Assembly: GCA_017935945.1 (NCBI GenBank)
Contig: JAGBGN010000108.1
Coordinates: 1 to 64,000 of the forward strand
Origin: Candidatus Methanomethylophilaceae archaeon
GTDB taxonomy: Archaea; Thermoplasmatota; Thermoplasmata; Methanomassiliicoccales; Methanomethylophilaceae
Length of the DNA stretch: 64,000 nucleotides
Reading direction: 5' to 3'
The translations under genes were made by a program, and so were the position numbers. Positions 34,075 through 43,512 of the stretch are shown in pieces (position 1 is the first letter of the stretch; every line of letters starts with the position of its first letter). Below the pieces are notes generated by a model. It was not told where the DNA came from. It saw only the letters and a list, made by a program, of their open reading frames with translations, and searched no databases.

Positions 34075-34509
34075 TTACTCCTCCTTCTTCAAAACGAATG
34101 CGGTGCATACAGATGAAGCCACGAGTTTCCCGTCCTCGTTCATGACCCTGACATCGTAGATCTCTAGGGAACGTGACCTGTTGATGGGGGTCGCAACCGC
34201 TGTGAGTTTCCCGAAACCAGGTCTGTGGAAGGACACGTTGGTGTTCTGACCAGTGCAGTCCTTGGTGAGATTTGTCGCGATTGCGAAGGTATGGTCCAAC
34301 AGGACGTATATGGCGGCACCATGTGCACGGCCATGGCTGTTCATCTGATGCGGTTTGAGTTCCATGGTACAGACGACCTCATCCCTGGAGATGCGGGAGA
34401 TCTCGATGCCCGCATCTCTGGCATAAGGGGCGTTGTACATGTCCATCACACGGTCCGCGAATTCCACGGTATCCGGAGACATCCTGGACCTCAAGGTTTC
34501 GATATCCAT
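34075..34509 (-). CDS. PaaI-family hot-dog thioesterase
   Basis: A 144-residue hot-dog protein. MNSHGRAHGAAIYVLLDHTFAIATN is the catalytic helix of PaaI-type acyl-CoA thioesterases (usually HGG..ALLD), then FHRPGFGKLTAVATPINRSRSLEIYDVRV is the following strand block. It should hydrolyse an acyl- or phenylacetyl-type CoA ester. A TATA-like TATTTAAG lies about 26 nt before the ATG. Confidence 0.84.
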   Translation of the reverse strand: MDIETLRSRMSPDTVEFADRVMDMYNAPYARDAGIEISRISRDEVVCTMELKPHQMNSHGRAHGAAIYVLLDHTFAIATNLTKDCTGQNTNVSFHRPGFGKLTAVATPINRSRSLEIYDVRVMNEDGKLVASSVCTAFVLKKEE

Positions 34510-34638
34510 GCTTTGTGATTTTTCAAATGGTATTTAAGAAATGGTAGGTGACGATCATCCATCCGGAACCAGTGGCGGTAGTGGAGATATCCCGCTTTCG
34601 CAAGGTTATAGATATCGATTCGTCGATGCGGATGTCAG

Positions 34639-36039
34639 ATGTCGGAAACAGTGACCGTAACCCAGCTGAACAACCGTGTCAAGAACATACTCGCGGGAAG
34701 TCCGGCCGTCAACGACATATGGGTCAGCGGCGAGATATCCAATCTCAAGAGGTATTCTTCCGGACATTATTATTTTACATTGAAGGACGAGGGGAGTGAG
34801 GTACGCGCGGTCCTGTTCGCGGGTTCTCGTTCCCGCATGGATTTCGAACCCATGGAGAACATGAAGGTACTGGCTTTCGGCCGTGTGGATATGTACGTCG
34901 CCCGGGGCTCATACCAGTTCGTTGTGGGGACGATGCGTAAATCGGGAGTCGGGGACCTGTACATGAGATTCGAGGCCCTTAAATCGAAACTTGAGGCCGA
35001 GGGCCTCTTCGACCAGTCCCGTAAGCGTCCCCTTCCAAGATATCCAACGAGGGTCGGCGTGGTGACATCCAGATCCGGTGCCGTCATACATGACATAATC
35101 ACCACCTCATCCACCCGTTTCCCAGCCGACATAATCCTGGCTCCGGCCCAGGTACAGGGTGAGGGGGCGGCGGAATCCATCTCCAAGGGGATCAGTCTCC
35201 TCAACAGGATCGGTGTGGATGTCATAATAGTCGGCAGGGGCGGTGGTTCAATCGAAGACCTGTGGGCGTTCAACGAAGAAGTGGTGGCCCGTGCCATAGT
35301 TTCTTCAAAGGCTCCTGTCGTATCCGCAGTCGGTCACGAGACCGATTTCACCATAGCTGATTTCGTATCGGATGTACGTGCTCCCACCCCCACGGGTGCA
35401 GCAGCAATAGTTCTCCGTGGCATGGATGAACTCTCCTCGGAGCTGGATACACAACTGGTCAGGATTCAGCGTTCATTCGGTTCGGCACAACGTGAAAGAC
35501 ACAACAGGTTGGACGTCATCGATGCACGTCTGTCTCCCGAACGTGGATTGGAATCGGTTGCCATGAGGCGCATGGAGGTGGATGACCTGATGCATCGTGT
35601 CCAGGTCATTTGCGGTGACAGCATGTCCGATGCCAGGTCCCGTCTTTCGGACCTGGGTTCGAGGATGTCCATGGAACGTGCCCTGAACAGGATCGAATCA
35701 CTACGTAACCGGGTCGAAGGTCTCGTTGAGAGTGTCCGTTTGAAAGTGGAGTCCAACCGTGCGGTGTCGGAGATGCACCTGTCACAGGTGTCGGACAGGA
35801 CCGATGCCATGGTCAGGATGATCGGGCCAATGGCCGCCGCCGATCTGAACGGACTGTCCAAACGCCTCGAGTCCTTGAACCCCATGAACGTCCTCAGTCG
35901 TGGGTACAGCATGGTCACCGATTCGGATGGATCCATCGTGACATCCATAGGTTCCATCGACACTGGGAGCAACATAACAATTAGGATGAGGGATGGATCG
36001 GCTGAGGCCGAGGTAATCAGGAAGGAGTTGAACAAATGA
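34639..36039 (+). CDS. xseA: Exonuclease VII large subunit
   Basis: A 466-residue XseA. It has an N-terminal OB-fold (VTVTQLNNRVKNILAGSPAVNDIWVSGEISNLKRYSSGHYYFTLKD), a catalytic domain with RVGVVTSRSGAVIHDII and GRGGGSIEDLWAFNEE, SAVGHETDFTIADFVSDVRAPTPTGAA, then a long coiled coil for XseB binding and a C-terminal LNPMNVLSRGYSMV. With XseB it cuts single-stranded DNA from both ends. Full length. xseB starts within its stop codon. The enzyme is mainly bacterial. Confidence 0.94.
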   Translation: MSETVTVTQLNNRVKNILAGSPAVNDIWVSGEISNLKRYSSGHYYFTLKDEGSEVRAVLFAGSRSRMDFEPMENMKVLAFGRVDMYVARGSYQFVVGTMRKSGVGDLYMRFEALKSKLEAEGLFDQSRKRPLPRYPTRVGVVTSRSGAVIHDIITTSSTRFPADIILAPAQVQGEGAAESISKGISLLNRIGVDVIIVGRGGGSIEDLWAFNEEVVARAIVSSKAPVVSAVGHETDFTIADFVSDVRAPTPTGAAAIVLRGMDELSSELDTQLVRIQRSFGSAQRERHNRLDVIDARLSPERGLESVAMRRMEVDDLMHRVQVICGDSMSDARSRLSDLGSRMSMERALNRIESLRNRVEGLVESVRLKVESNRAVSEMHLSQVSDRTDAMVRMIGPMAAADLNGLSKRLESLNPMNVLSRGYSMVTDSDGSIVTSIGSIDTGSNITIRMRDGSAEAEVIRKELNK

Positions 36040-36281
36040 ACGGAGATTTCGCAGCAGAAGTTGAATCGATGACTTTCGAACAGAGTATGAAAGCACTGGA
36101 GGAACTCGTTTCCGAGTTGGAAGCCGGTGGGATAGATCTGGACCGCAGCATAGAGGTCTATGAGAAGGCAGTGATACTCAGGAACCGCTGTCGCAGGGTT
36201 CTCGATGAAAGTGAACGCAGGATAAAGGCGATTATGGAGACCTCTGGAACCGTTGTGGAAGAGGATTTCGACGTCAACTGA
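36036..36281 (+). CDS. xseB: Exonuclease VII small subunit
   Basis: An 81-residue helical-hairpin protein with the XseB pattern: MTFEQSMKALEELVSELEAGGIDLDRSIEVYEKAVILRNRCRRVL. Several copies wrap the coiled coil of XseA. ATGA overlap with xseA indicates coupled translation. The last 8 bp overlap the convergent DUF4435 gene. Confidence 0.92.
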   Translation: MNGDFAAEVESMTFEQSMKALEELVSELEAGGIDLDRSIEVYEKAVILRNRCRRVLDESERRIKAIMETSGTVVEEDFDVN

Positions 36282-37134
36282 GGTCGGACCACAGTTTCAG
36301 ACCATGGGCCTCTGCCCATCCGGCAGTACGGGCGAAAACATCCGTCTTCTGGAAATCGGAATCAGTGAATGCCAACCTGAGTGCCCCTCCGAGGGACCCC
36401 TCGTTCAATCCCTTGCTGTTGAAGGATCCAAAAATACGTTTGAGGCCTATAAGCAGGATCTTAACCGTGTCATGTCCACGAGCGGCCTTCCATACATCGT
36501 CCAGGTCTCTCGCCTCCTCGTTCAGCCGGACCAGCAGATCCTTTTCTGAGGCCCTTGAGTTCTCGGAATTGGAGATGACCTCGGACACCATTTTCCTGGC
36601 ATCCAGACCCAGTGTCCGGGGGTTGATGAAGGTGTTGAAATCCAGGTCCCTGAACTTCAGGTTCAATCCATCCCTTTGGGAGATGTACATCAACAGGCCG
36701 ATCGGGTAACTGGAATTCACTATCGCATCCCTCACCGGACCGATTCTCTCGACGAACGTCTGCAGACGTTCATCATCCCCATATTCGACCAACAGGTCAT
36801 CCAGTGCTCCGCTGTGTATGACCATCATCTCCATGTCCCTGTAATCCGAATGGAATAGTGGTTCAGATGGTGTTTTACGTCTGAGACGGTCCAGGTCCGC
36901 ATCCATGATGCCCAGGACCCCACCATCTCCTCTACGGTTGAACATGATGTTGGTCGAGTTACGAACGTTTTCCTTCGAATGAGCGATAATGATCTTCACT
37001 TGGGAATCATCGGTGAACTTACCGTAGAGCCTCTTATCGGTGATCCCCTCCACGATCAGGAACGTCCCATCATGGACCGTACGCATCATGGACATCTGAT
37101 TGCAGATGTCATCTGCCGTCAGGTATTCACGCAT
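36274..37134 (-). CDS. DUF4435 Toprim-like protein (AriB-like, putative defence nuclease)
   Basis: A 286-residue protein. FLIVEGITDKRLYGKF (25-40) is a Toprim opening with the catalytic Glu, and GIMDADLD (about 75-82) is the D-x-D motif; MEMMVIHSGALDDLL follows as in DUF4435 proteins of the OLD/AriB group. Toprim nucleases cut nucleic acids with two metals. It overlaps the ATPase gene before it by 8 bp. The pair ATPase then DUF4435 is the arrangement of the PARIS anti-phage system (AriA-AriB), where AriB is an abortive-infection effector. Identification as PARIS is inference. Confidence 0.7.
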   Translation of the reverse strand: MREYLTADDICNQMSMMRTVHDGTFLIVEGITDKRLYGKFTDDSQVKIIIAHSKENVRNSTNIMFNRRGDGGVLGIMDADLDRLRRKTPSEPLFHSDYRDMEMMVIHSGALDDLLVEYGDDERLQTFVERIGPVRDAIVNSSYPIGLLMYISQRDGLNLKFRDLDFNTFINPRTLGLDARKMVSEVISNSENSRASEKDLLVRLNEEARDLDDVWKAARGHDTVKILLIGLKRIFGSFNSKGLNEGSLGGALRLAFTDSDFQKTDVFARTAGWAEAHGLKLWSDLS

Positions 37135-38167
37135 TTCCCGGCCTCAGTTCCACCGTCAGGTCCCATTTGTCATGGATGACCTGGGGTGAATGGGTGGCGA
37201 CAATCATCTGGAGGTTCCTAACGCGACAGATGTTCAGGAACAGGTCGGCCAGTTTCTGTTGCCAAGACACATGCAGTGAGATTTCGGGTTCATCGACGAT
37301 AACCAGTGAGCCGGGAGTGGCATGGAAAAGCAGGATGTAGAACATGATCAGAATCTGCTTTTCACCAGATGACAGACGTGAGAGCTGGAGTGCGGTGCCG
37401 TTGTCCATCTGGATGCCCAACTTTCCGGATTCGGATACGACGACGCTCTTGTTGATGAATATCTCGTTCACGATGTCCTTGAAGACGATGATGGACTCCG
37501 CCAGGTTGTAATTACGGTCCACGTAATCCGCTATGGATCCGATGAGCTGGACGTATTCATCGCGGTTCGAGGTGAGCTCGTACCTGGATGGTGGGAACCT
37601 CAGTCTGGGTGGGAGATTGGGTTCCAGTCCTCCATCCTTTATGAAATCAAGTTTCGCTTTGAGATCCTTGGCCAGGAATTCCAGTTCAGCATCGCTCTTA
37701 CCTTCTGCAATATCCCTGGACGGTGGTCTGAGTTCACCGAGTTCCTTGGCATACCTTATGCTCTCGTAAAGCTCCTGAGCATAGGCATCTAGTGCGGAGG
37801 CGAGATGGCCGTCACGCTTCTTGAGGACAAGTCTCTCCGGAGGGATGTAGATCACATCGCACAGCGAAGCCATCTCCTCTTCATCGATCTTGGTCTCGAG
37901 CTCATTCCTCTGCATCTGGACGAGAAGATCTCCACCGTTGTTCTCGACGATGAGCACTGTACCCTCATCGAAACCGATGTCCATCCTCTGGAACATGGTA
38001 TCGGAGATGTATTTGAGATCCCCTTTGAGGGAACTGGAAATGAGATGCATGAGGGTGCTCTTTCCAAACCCGTTGGGGGAGTGGAGGAATGTGAGTGTGT
38101 CGAAGAGTTCGATGTCATAATCGAACTCATTGAACAACTGGTCGATGTATGCTGATTTGATCTTCAT
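37127..38167 (-). CDS. SMC/ABC-like AAA ATPase paired with DUF4435 protein (AriA-like)
   Basis: A 346-residue ATPase of the SMC/OLD type. Walker A is SPNGFGKST at 30-38 after FDTLTFLHS, signature LSSGEKQILI and Walker B SLVIVDEPEISLH with VATHSPQVI as the H-loop. The middle region (about 120-220) is helical and shorter than in Rad50-like proteins. It shares gene order and size class with AriA, the sensor ATPase of PARIS, though 346 residues is on the small side. Overlap with the Toprim gene suggests a fixed stoichiometry complex. Confidence 0.74.
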   Translation of the reverse strand: MKIKSAYIDQLFNEFDYDIELFDTLTFLHSPNGFGKSTLMHLISSSLKGDLKYISDTMFQRMDIGFDEGTVLIVENNGGDLLVQMQRNELETKIDEEEMASLCDVIYIPPERLVLKKRDGHLASALDAYAQELYESIRYAKELGELRPPSRDIAEGKSDAELEFLAKDLKAKLDFIKDGGLEPNLPPRLRFPPSRYELTSNRDEYVQLIGSIADYVDRNYNLAESIIVFKDIVNEIFINKSVVVSESGKLGIQMDNGTALQLSRLSSGEKQILIMFYILLFHATPGSLVIVDEPEISLHVSWQQKLADLFLNICRVRNLQMIVATHSPQVIHDKWDLTVELRPGNA

Positions 38168-38333
38168 GGGCGGAGTATGTAATCGGTTTGATTCTATTTA
38201 TCAAAGTAGGGAGGGGACCACGGAACCTTCGATTGCGACATGGTATGCATTCCGAACATCTGTCCATTTTGACCTCCTGTCCGATAGTACCTTCTGGAGA
38301 ACTTTTATCTTAAATGTTTACAATCGGTCCCGT

Positions 38334-39167
38334 ATGAGTAACGATGATTCCTTCAACGAGATCGTTGCCGACCTCTCGGCCGGACGTACCGATGAAGTCA
38401 GTTCCAAATCGATCGCGTTGGCTGAGGAAACGGATGATCCATTCACCATAGTCAAATGCATTTCATTGCTGAAGGTCGCCAACGACAAGGAGACCATTTC
38501 GAAACTCATCGATATCCTGATGACGAAGGTCCCTGAGGAGTACAACCCCCGTGTCGAGATCGCCGGTGCCCTTAGGGGACTCGAGTACCCCCACAAGGCA
38601 TACGAGATCCTCAAGGGAATGGAGGGCGAGGACCCTCTCGTCCGTATCAAATCCATATGTCTGGCGGAAATGGAGGAGTACGAGATGGCACTGTCATGCG
38701 TCACCGGGATCAAGGAGCAGACGGTCGGTGACAGGGTGCTGATGGTCGACATCTACAGTTCGCTCGGGGAGCATTCCGCAGCCAACAAGATCGCGGAATC
38801 CCTTATCGGCGAATTCCCCAAGGAGTATGTGGTCATGAGGTGCTATGTGACCGCACTCATCCTCGCAGGAAGGGACAAGGAAGCAGTCAAGTTCGTCCGT
38901 TCATGTCTCAAAGACAAGAGTGCCGATTCCAATGCGATCGCAGCCTATGTCATGAGGATCACTGGAAACATCAAGGCCGCTGCCGGATACGCCACACGTG
39001 CCATCCAGATCGACAATGGTCATGTCGGTGCCATGGAGACACTCGGGATATGCCTCGCCGAGAAAGGTGAGATCGATAAGGCCCGTATCGTAGCTGGGGC
39101 GATCAATGAGAAGTCCCCTGGCGACAAGGCCGCCCTCAACGTCCTCTCGTACTGTGACAGGGACTGA
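38334..39167 (+). CDS. Tetratricopeptide-repeat protein
   Basis: A 277-residue all-helical protein with TPR-like repeats, clearest at the end: NAIAAYVMRITGNIKAAAGYATRAIQIDNGHVGAMETLGICLAEKGEIDKARIVAGAINEKSPGDKAALNVL. It probably acts as a protein-binding scaffold; no partner is evident. ATG 38334 lies about 28 nt from CTTTTATC (38302-38309), hence leaderless, and the 68 upstream in-frame codons are not counted. Confidence 0.76.
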   Translation: MSNDDSFNEIVADLSAGRTDEVSSKSIALAEETDDPFTIVKCISLLKVANDKETISKLIDILMTKVPEEYNPRVEIAGALRGLEYPHKAYEILKGMEGEDPLVRIKSICLAEMEEYEMALSCVTGIKEQTVGDRVLMVDIYSSLGEHSAANKIAESLIGEFPKEYVVMRCYVTALILAGRDKEAVKFVRSCLKDKSADSNAIAAYVMRITGNIKAAAGYATRAIQIDNGHVGAMETLGICLAEKGEIDKARIVAGAINEKSPGDKAALNVLSYCDRD

Positions 39168-39177
39168 GATGCAAACC

Positions 39178-39217
39178 GGTCCGGGAGCTTGTCACCGGAC
39201 CATTTCTCTTTTTTTCA
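39178..39217 (+). terminator. Terminator of TPR gene
   Basis: GGTCCGG (39178-39184) and CCGGACC (39195-39201) form a 7-bp stem, followed by ATTTCTCTTTTTTTC. Confidence 0.75.
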
Positions 39218-39244
39218 AAATCCAATAGGCATCCGGTCGTTTAA

Positions 39245-40771
39245 TCAACGACCCCTGCGGATCCCCCTGAACGTGGAACGGTAGTTCGACCAGACCTCAC
39301 GCCAGAACTCGGGTGTGATGAACACCAGTGCGAGCATGATCTCCAGACGACCTATCCACATGAGTGCCATCATCACAATCTTCACCATGGGGTCCAGGTC
39401 GGCCATCGTACCGGAAGGACCGTAGTTACCGAATCCCAATCCGAGGTTGGAAACCGCACTTATGGAAAGACCCAGGGCATCGACCAGGTCGTGACCCAGT
39501 ATCATGATGATGATGGATCCGACGATCAATGTTATGAAGTACATGATGAAGATCGAAAGGGCGGACAGCAGAGCGTTGTCGTCTATCGGTTTGCCATCCA
39601 CCTTGACGGTTGTGACGGCGTTGGGGTAGAGTGTCTTTGACATGGCATTCTTGACGAATGCGAATATTATCCAAAGCCTACCGAACTTCACACCTCCGCT
39701 GGTGGAACCTGCGGATGCTCCGATGAACGCCACGACCATCAGTAGGATGACACATTGGGAGGGGAACGTGACATAGTCGACAACAGCGAAACCCGAGCTG
39801 GTTCCAAGGGAGACGGTTGTGAAGAGGACGTCTTTGAAAAGCAGGACATAGTCTTCGAAACTCATTCCGGCCCTATTGTCCATGTTCAACAACATCATGG
39901 CGAATATCGTGATCGAAATCAGTGCGAACCACAATGAGAGGGACCTGAATTCGGAGTTGCTGCGATAGACGGCCTTGTTGCGTAGATAGAGGGCCCTGTA
40001 ATGCAGATAGAAATTGACTCCTCCCATGAACATGAACACCAGTGTGATGACTTGGACATACACGGAGTATCCCATCAGACTGTCATTCCTACCTATCAGT
40101 CCGCCGGTGGATATCGTGTTAAGACCCAGGCACAGGGCTTCGTAGAACCCCATGTTGCAGAGGATAAGCAGTATCATGTTGATGGCGGTGAGGATGGCGT
40201 ATACGGATACGAAGGACTTAGCGGCCTTGTTTATGCGCACGGAGTAGTCCGATGAACCCGAACCCTCGAGTTCATTGCGGAAGAACGAACGACCCATCCC
40301 GAACATGGGGAGCAGGTACATGAAGATCAGAATGACGACAAGACCTCCGATCCATGCGGTCAGCGACCTCCAAACCTGGAGGCTGATGGGCATGGACTCG
40401 ATGTCGCGGATGACCGTGGCACCGGTGGTGGTGAAACCGCTCACGGATTCGAACAGCGAATCCAACGGACTGATACCGGACAGCAGGTACGGGAACGTTC
40501 CGATTATGAAGATGAGTGCCCAGGCGAGTCCCACCAGCATGAGGCCGTTGACGTTGCGGAAGTTGCGAGATTCCTTAAACAGGAAATACTGGATCAGACC
40601 CAGTACGACCAAGGGTATGACTGGCAGGATGAAAGGTTCGACCGGCTCATCCTCGACGAGTGCAATCACCGATATGAGGACTAGGAGGAAGGCGAACATC
40701 AGTTCAACCATCCCAAGCACCTTGAAGGTGGTGCTGTGCAGGTTCTTCAGTCTTCCCAGGTAGTGTGCCAT
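39245..40771 (-). CDS. trkH: Potassium uptake protein TrkH
   Basis: A 508-residue membrane protein with four repeats of membrane helix-pore-helix. Pore signatures are FESVSGFTTTGATV, CLGLNTISTGGLIG, TVSLGTSSGFAVVDY and SISAVSNLGLGFGNYGP. With TrkA it conducts K+ inward. It directly follows trkA; the upstream GTG at 40777 overlaps the trkA stop and is a second possible start, but the ATG at 40771 gives the usual amino end. Confidence 0.93.
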   Translation of the reverse strand: MAHYLGRLKNLHSTTFKVLGMVELMFAFLLVLISVIALVEDEPVEPFILPVIPLVVLGLIQYFLFKESRNFRNVNGLMLVGLAWALIFIIGTFPYLLSGISPLDSLFESVSGFTTTGATVIRDIESMPISLQVWRSLTAWIGGLVVILIFMYLLPMFGMGRSFFRNELEGSGSSDYSVRINKAAKSFVSVYAILTAINMILLILCNMGFYEALCLGLNTISTGGLIGRNDSLMGYSVYVQVITLVFMFMGGVNFYLHYRALYLRNKAVYRSNSEFRSLSLWFALISITIFAMMLLNMDNRAGMSFEDYVLLFKDVLFTTVSLGTSSGFAVVDYVTFPSQCVILLMVVAFIGASAGSTSGGVKFGRLWIIFAFVKNAMSKTLYPNAVTTVKVDGKPIDDNALLSALSIFIMYFITLIVGSIIIMILGHDLVDALGLSISAVSNLGLGFGNYGPSGTMADLDPMVKIVMMALMWIGRLEIMLALVFITPEFWREVWSNYRSTFRGIRRGR

Positions 40772-40773
40772 CG

Positions 40774-42117
40774 TCACAACTCCGGTACCACGTCTTTTCC
40801 GAACACCTTCACGAGTTCATCGTCGTCATCGAGGTATGTGAAGACGATGACGCTGTCATCGACTTTGAATTTGAAGTCTAGACGTGGGTAGATGAGCTTG
40901 TCCTCCCTCTCCACAGCGACGACCCTGATCCCTTCAGGGATGTTCAGGTCTCCAAGGTAGCTGTCGTTCAGCTTCGAGTCCTTGTCGACCTTGTGGGTGA
41001 AGAAAATCTCGTTGTTCGCACGAAGACGCATCATCATGACCTCGTCGGGTAAAGTGCACTTCGTTATCTCGTTGGAGACGACGTGATGGAAACCGACGAT
41101 GGTGTCCAAGCCTGTGAACTTGAATATGTCCTCATACTCTTTCTTGACGTATCTGCTGACGATCTTCCTCGCATGGAACTTCTGTGCCGACATGCACATG
41201 AGCAGGTTGGTATCGTCCTGACGGGATGTCGAAATCGTACAGTCCGCCTTGAATATGTTCTCGGAGTTCTGGGTCTCCGGTTCTGAGAAGTCCGCGTTGA
41301 TGACGACGACTCCGGAAAGGTTCTTCGCAAGCTCCCTGCACCTCTGAGGATTGCGGTCGATGATCTTGACGAACCTCCTTCTGGAATCAGTGGACAGGAG
41401 GCGTGCGAGGTTCATCCCCACGATGCTACCGCCCAGGATGATGAATTCCCTGGCCTTGGAATCGACACCCATGATCTCGTTGAAATGCATGAGTCCGTTC
41501 TCACTTCCGAAAACACAGAGGCGGTCACCGACGTGTATCTCCATGGTGTCGATGTTGACCAGGAGCTGGTCGTTGCGGTATACGCCGAAAACAGTTGCCT
41601 CGTCGCCAACATCAAGGTTCATGACGATCTTCCCCACGATCTCCTGATCCGATTCAACGGCAAATATGGCGACATGGGCATCGGCACCGTTGGCGATCTC
41701 GTAATCAATTGCATTCTCGAGGATCGCCAGTTTGTACATCTTCTCGGCGGTGAGTATCTCAGGCGAGATGACGAAATCAACCCCATCGGTGGCACTATCC
41801 GTCATGTAGTCGGGATTGGTTATGGTGGAGACCGTCTTGATTTCCGGTTTGAGCTTCTTGCTCAACATGCATGCGAAAAGGTTGGAATCATCCTTACGGA
41901 GGCAGGCGATAACGATGTCGGCACCATGGTCCTCGATGGCATATTCGAGGATGCGTGGATTGGTACCATCACCATGCAGTACCGATACATTGAGACGGGA
42001 TTTAACCTGCTCTGCAACCTCGAAGTCCTTCTCGATGATGAGAACATCATGGACGCTGGAGATTGTCTCGGCTGCAACGAACCCAACGTCGCCTGCTCCG
42101 ATGATAATTACCTTCAT
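40774..42117 (-). CDS. trkA: Potassium uptake regulator TrkA (two RCK/KTN domains)
   Basis: A 447-residue cytoplasmic protein with two RCK halves. The first opens with MKVIIIGAGDVGFVAAETIS (G-x-G-x-x-G NAD-binding loop, then VLIIEKD), the second with FIILGGSIVGMNLARLLS and VKIIDRNP. Each half ends in a TrkA-C domain. It gates TrkH in response to NAD(H) or adenine nucleotides. The ORF is open to 42996 but only the part from ATG 42117 is TrkA; a TATA-like GGTTTAAATC lies about 30 nt upstream. It is divergent from hisD. Confidence 0.93.
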   Translation of the reverse strand: MKVIIIGAGDVGFVAAETISSVHDVLIIEKDFEVAEQVKSRLNVSVLHGDGTNPRILEYAIEDHGADIVIACLRKDDSNLFACMLSKKLKPEIKTVSTITNPDYMTDSATDGVDFVISPEILTAEKMYKLAILENAIDYEIANGADAHVAIFAVESDQEIVGKIVMNLDVGDEATVFGVYRNDQLLVNIDTMEIHVGDRLCVFGSENGLMHFNEIMGVDSKAREFIILGGSIVGMNLARLLSTDSRRRFVKIIDRNPQRCRELAKNLSGVVVINADFSEPETQNSENIFKADCTISTSRQDDTNLLMCMSAQKFHARKIVSRYVKKEYEDIFKFTGLDTIVGFHHVVSNEITKCTLPDEVMMMRLRANNEIFFTHKVDKDSKLNDSYLGDLNIPEGIRVVAVEREDKLIYPRLDFKFKVDDSVIVFTYLDDDDELVKVFGKDVVPEL

Positions 42118-42249
42118 TTCGGTGCTATCACCACTCGCATCCGATTTAAACCTTGTCTGGTCTGGACAGGTGGTTCGACTTCGAAGTTCGCGGAATTCCC
42201 GCTCACCTTCTGGCAACATATAAATCGTAGCCTTACCTAAGAGTCGACC

Positions 42250-43512
42250 ATGTGGAAGCAGGTAAACGAGGATTTCTGGAAAGAAAACCGTGAATCCAAG
42301 GTCGATCAGGTCAATGAGATCGTGTCCGACATCATCGAGATGGTCCGTGAGAAGGGGGATCAGGCCCTCATAGAACTGGCCAAGAAGTTCGACAAGGTGG
42401 ACCTGGAGAGGGTAGCCGTTACGCGCGAGGAGATCGAGGAGGCCTATGAGAAGGTGTCTCCCGAACTCGTAGAGGAACTGGAGAACGCAGCCTACAACAT
42501 CCAGCGCTTCCATGAGATGCAGAAGCCCGCCGGAATGTGGTTGACCGAGGTGGAGCCCGGTGTGACACTCGGAGTCAAGAGCACCCCCCTCGAGAGGGTC
42601 GGATGCTACATCCCCGGAGGACGTGCATCGTATCCCAGCACTATCCTCATGACAGTCATCCCCGCGAGGGTCGCCGGTGTGGACGAGGTCATATGCTGCA
42701 CTCCTGCACCGCCAAATCCCTTGACACTGGTGGCTGCCGATATCGCTGGAGCAGACGAGATCTATCTCACCGGTGGTGCCCAGGCCATAGCGGCGATGGC
42801 GCTCGGAACGGAGAGCATCGAACCTGTCCAGAAGATCGTGGGACCTGGAAACGTGTTCGTCACGTCTGCGAAGATGATGCTCAGGAACAGGGTGGAGATC
42901 GACTTCCCCGCCGGACCCAGTGAGATCGGAGTTCTCGCCGATTCCACAGCAGTTCCCGAATTCCTCGCATCCGACCTCATCGCCCAGGCAGAGCACGACC
43001 CCTCATCCGCATGCCTCCTCGTGACCACCGATCCCGATCTCCCCGACGTAGTCTGGGAACACATGGAACGCATGATCGAGAAGGCACCCAGGAAGGAGAT
43101 CATCGAGAAGGCCTTGGTCAACTCCGGATACATCATCGCCACGGATATGGACCTGGCGATCGAGATCATGAACGGAATCGCTCCTGAACACCTTTCGCTC
43201 CAGGTCAGCGATCCTCTCGACGTCCTCAGCAAGGTCAGGAACGGTGGATCGATATTCGTCGGTCCGTACACTCCTGTTGCAGCAGGGGATTACGCATCCG
43301 GTACCAACCACGTGCTCCCCACCGCCGGCCATGCAGCCACATGCTCTGGCCTCAATGTCGCCCACTTTATGAAGACGTCCACAGTTCAGTACCTCACAAA
43401 GGAGGGCCTCGCATCCATCGGCCACACCATACAGTCACTGGCCACTGCCGAGGGCCTGCACGCTCATTGCGAATCCGTGAGGGTCAGGGGCACCGATGAC
43501 GAAGAACAGTGA
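42250..43512 (+). CDS. hisD: Histidinol dehydrogenase
   Basis: A 420-residue enzyme for the last two steps of histidine synthesis (histidinol to histidine with 2 NAD+). VGCYIPGGRASYPST, LTGGAQAIAAMALGTESIEPVQKIVGPGN, DFPAGPSEIGVLAD and QAEHDPSS carry the substrate and zinc ligands (Gln and His of 'QAEH'); GIAPEHLSLQ and GTNHVLPT are also family marks. It stands apart from other his genes. Its end overlaps ppk1 by 17 bp. A TATA element CATATAAAT lies about 29 nt before the ATG. Confidence 0.95.
   Translation: MWKQVNEDFWKENRESKVDQVNEIVSDIIEMVREKGDQALIELAKKFDKVDLERVAVTREEIEEAYEKVSPELVEELENAAYNIQRFHEMQKPAGMWLTEVEPGVTLGVKSTPLERVGCYIPGGRASYPSTILMTVIPARVAGVDEVICCTPAPPNPLTLVAADIAGADEIYLTGGAQAIAAMALGTESIEPVQKIVGPGNVFVTSAKMMLRNRVEIDFPAGPSEIGVLADSTAVPEFLASDLIAQAEHDPSSACLLVTTDPDLPDVVWEHMERMIEKAPRKEIIEKALVNSGYIIATDMDLAIEIMNGIAPEHLSLQVSDPLDVLSKVRNGGSIFVGPYTPVAAGDYASGTNHVLPTAGHAATCSGLNVAHFMKTSTVQYLTKEGLASIGHTIQSLATAEGLHAHCESVRVRGTDDEEQ

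Noticed and set aside
42118-42996. TrkA N-terminal extension of 293 residues
   Set aside because: It is antisense to hisD and low in family likeness; TrkA begins at MKVIIIGAGDVG with its own TATA element.
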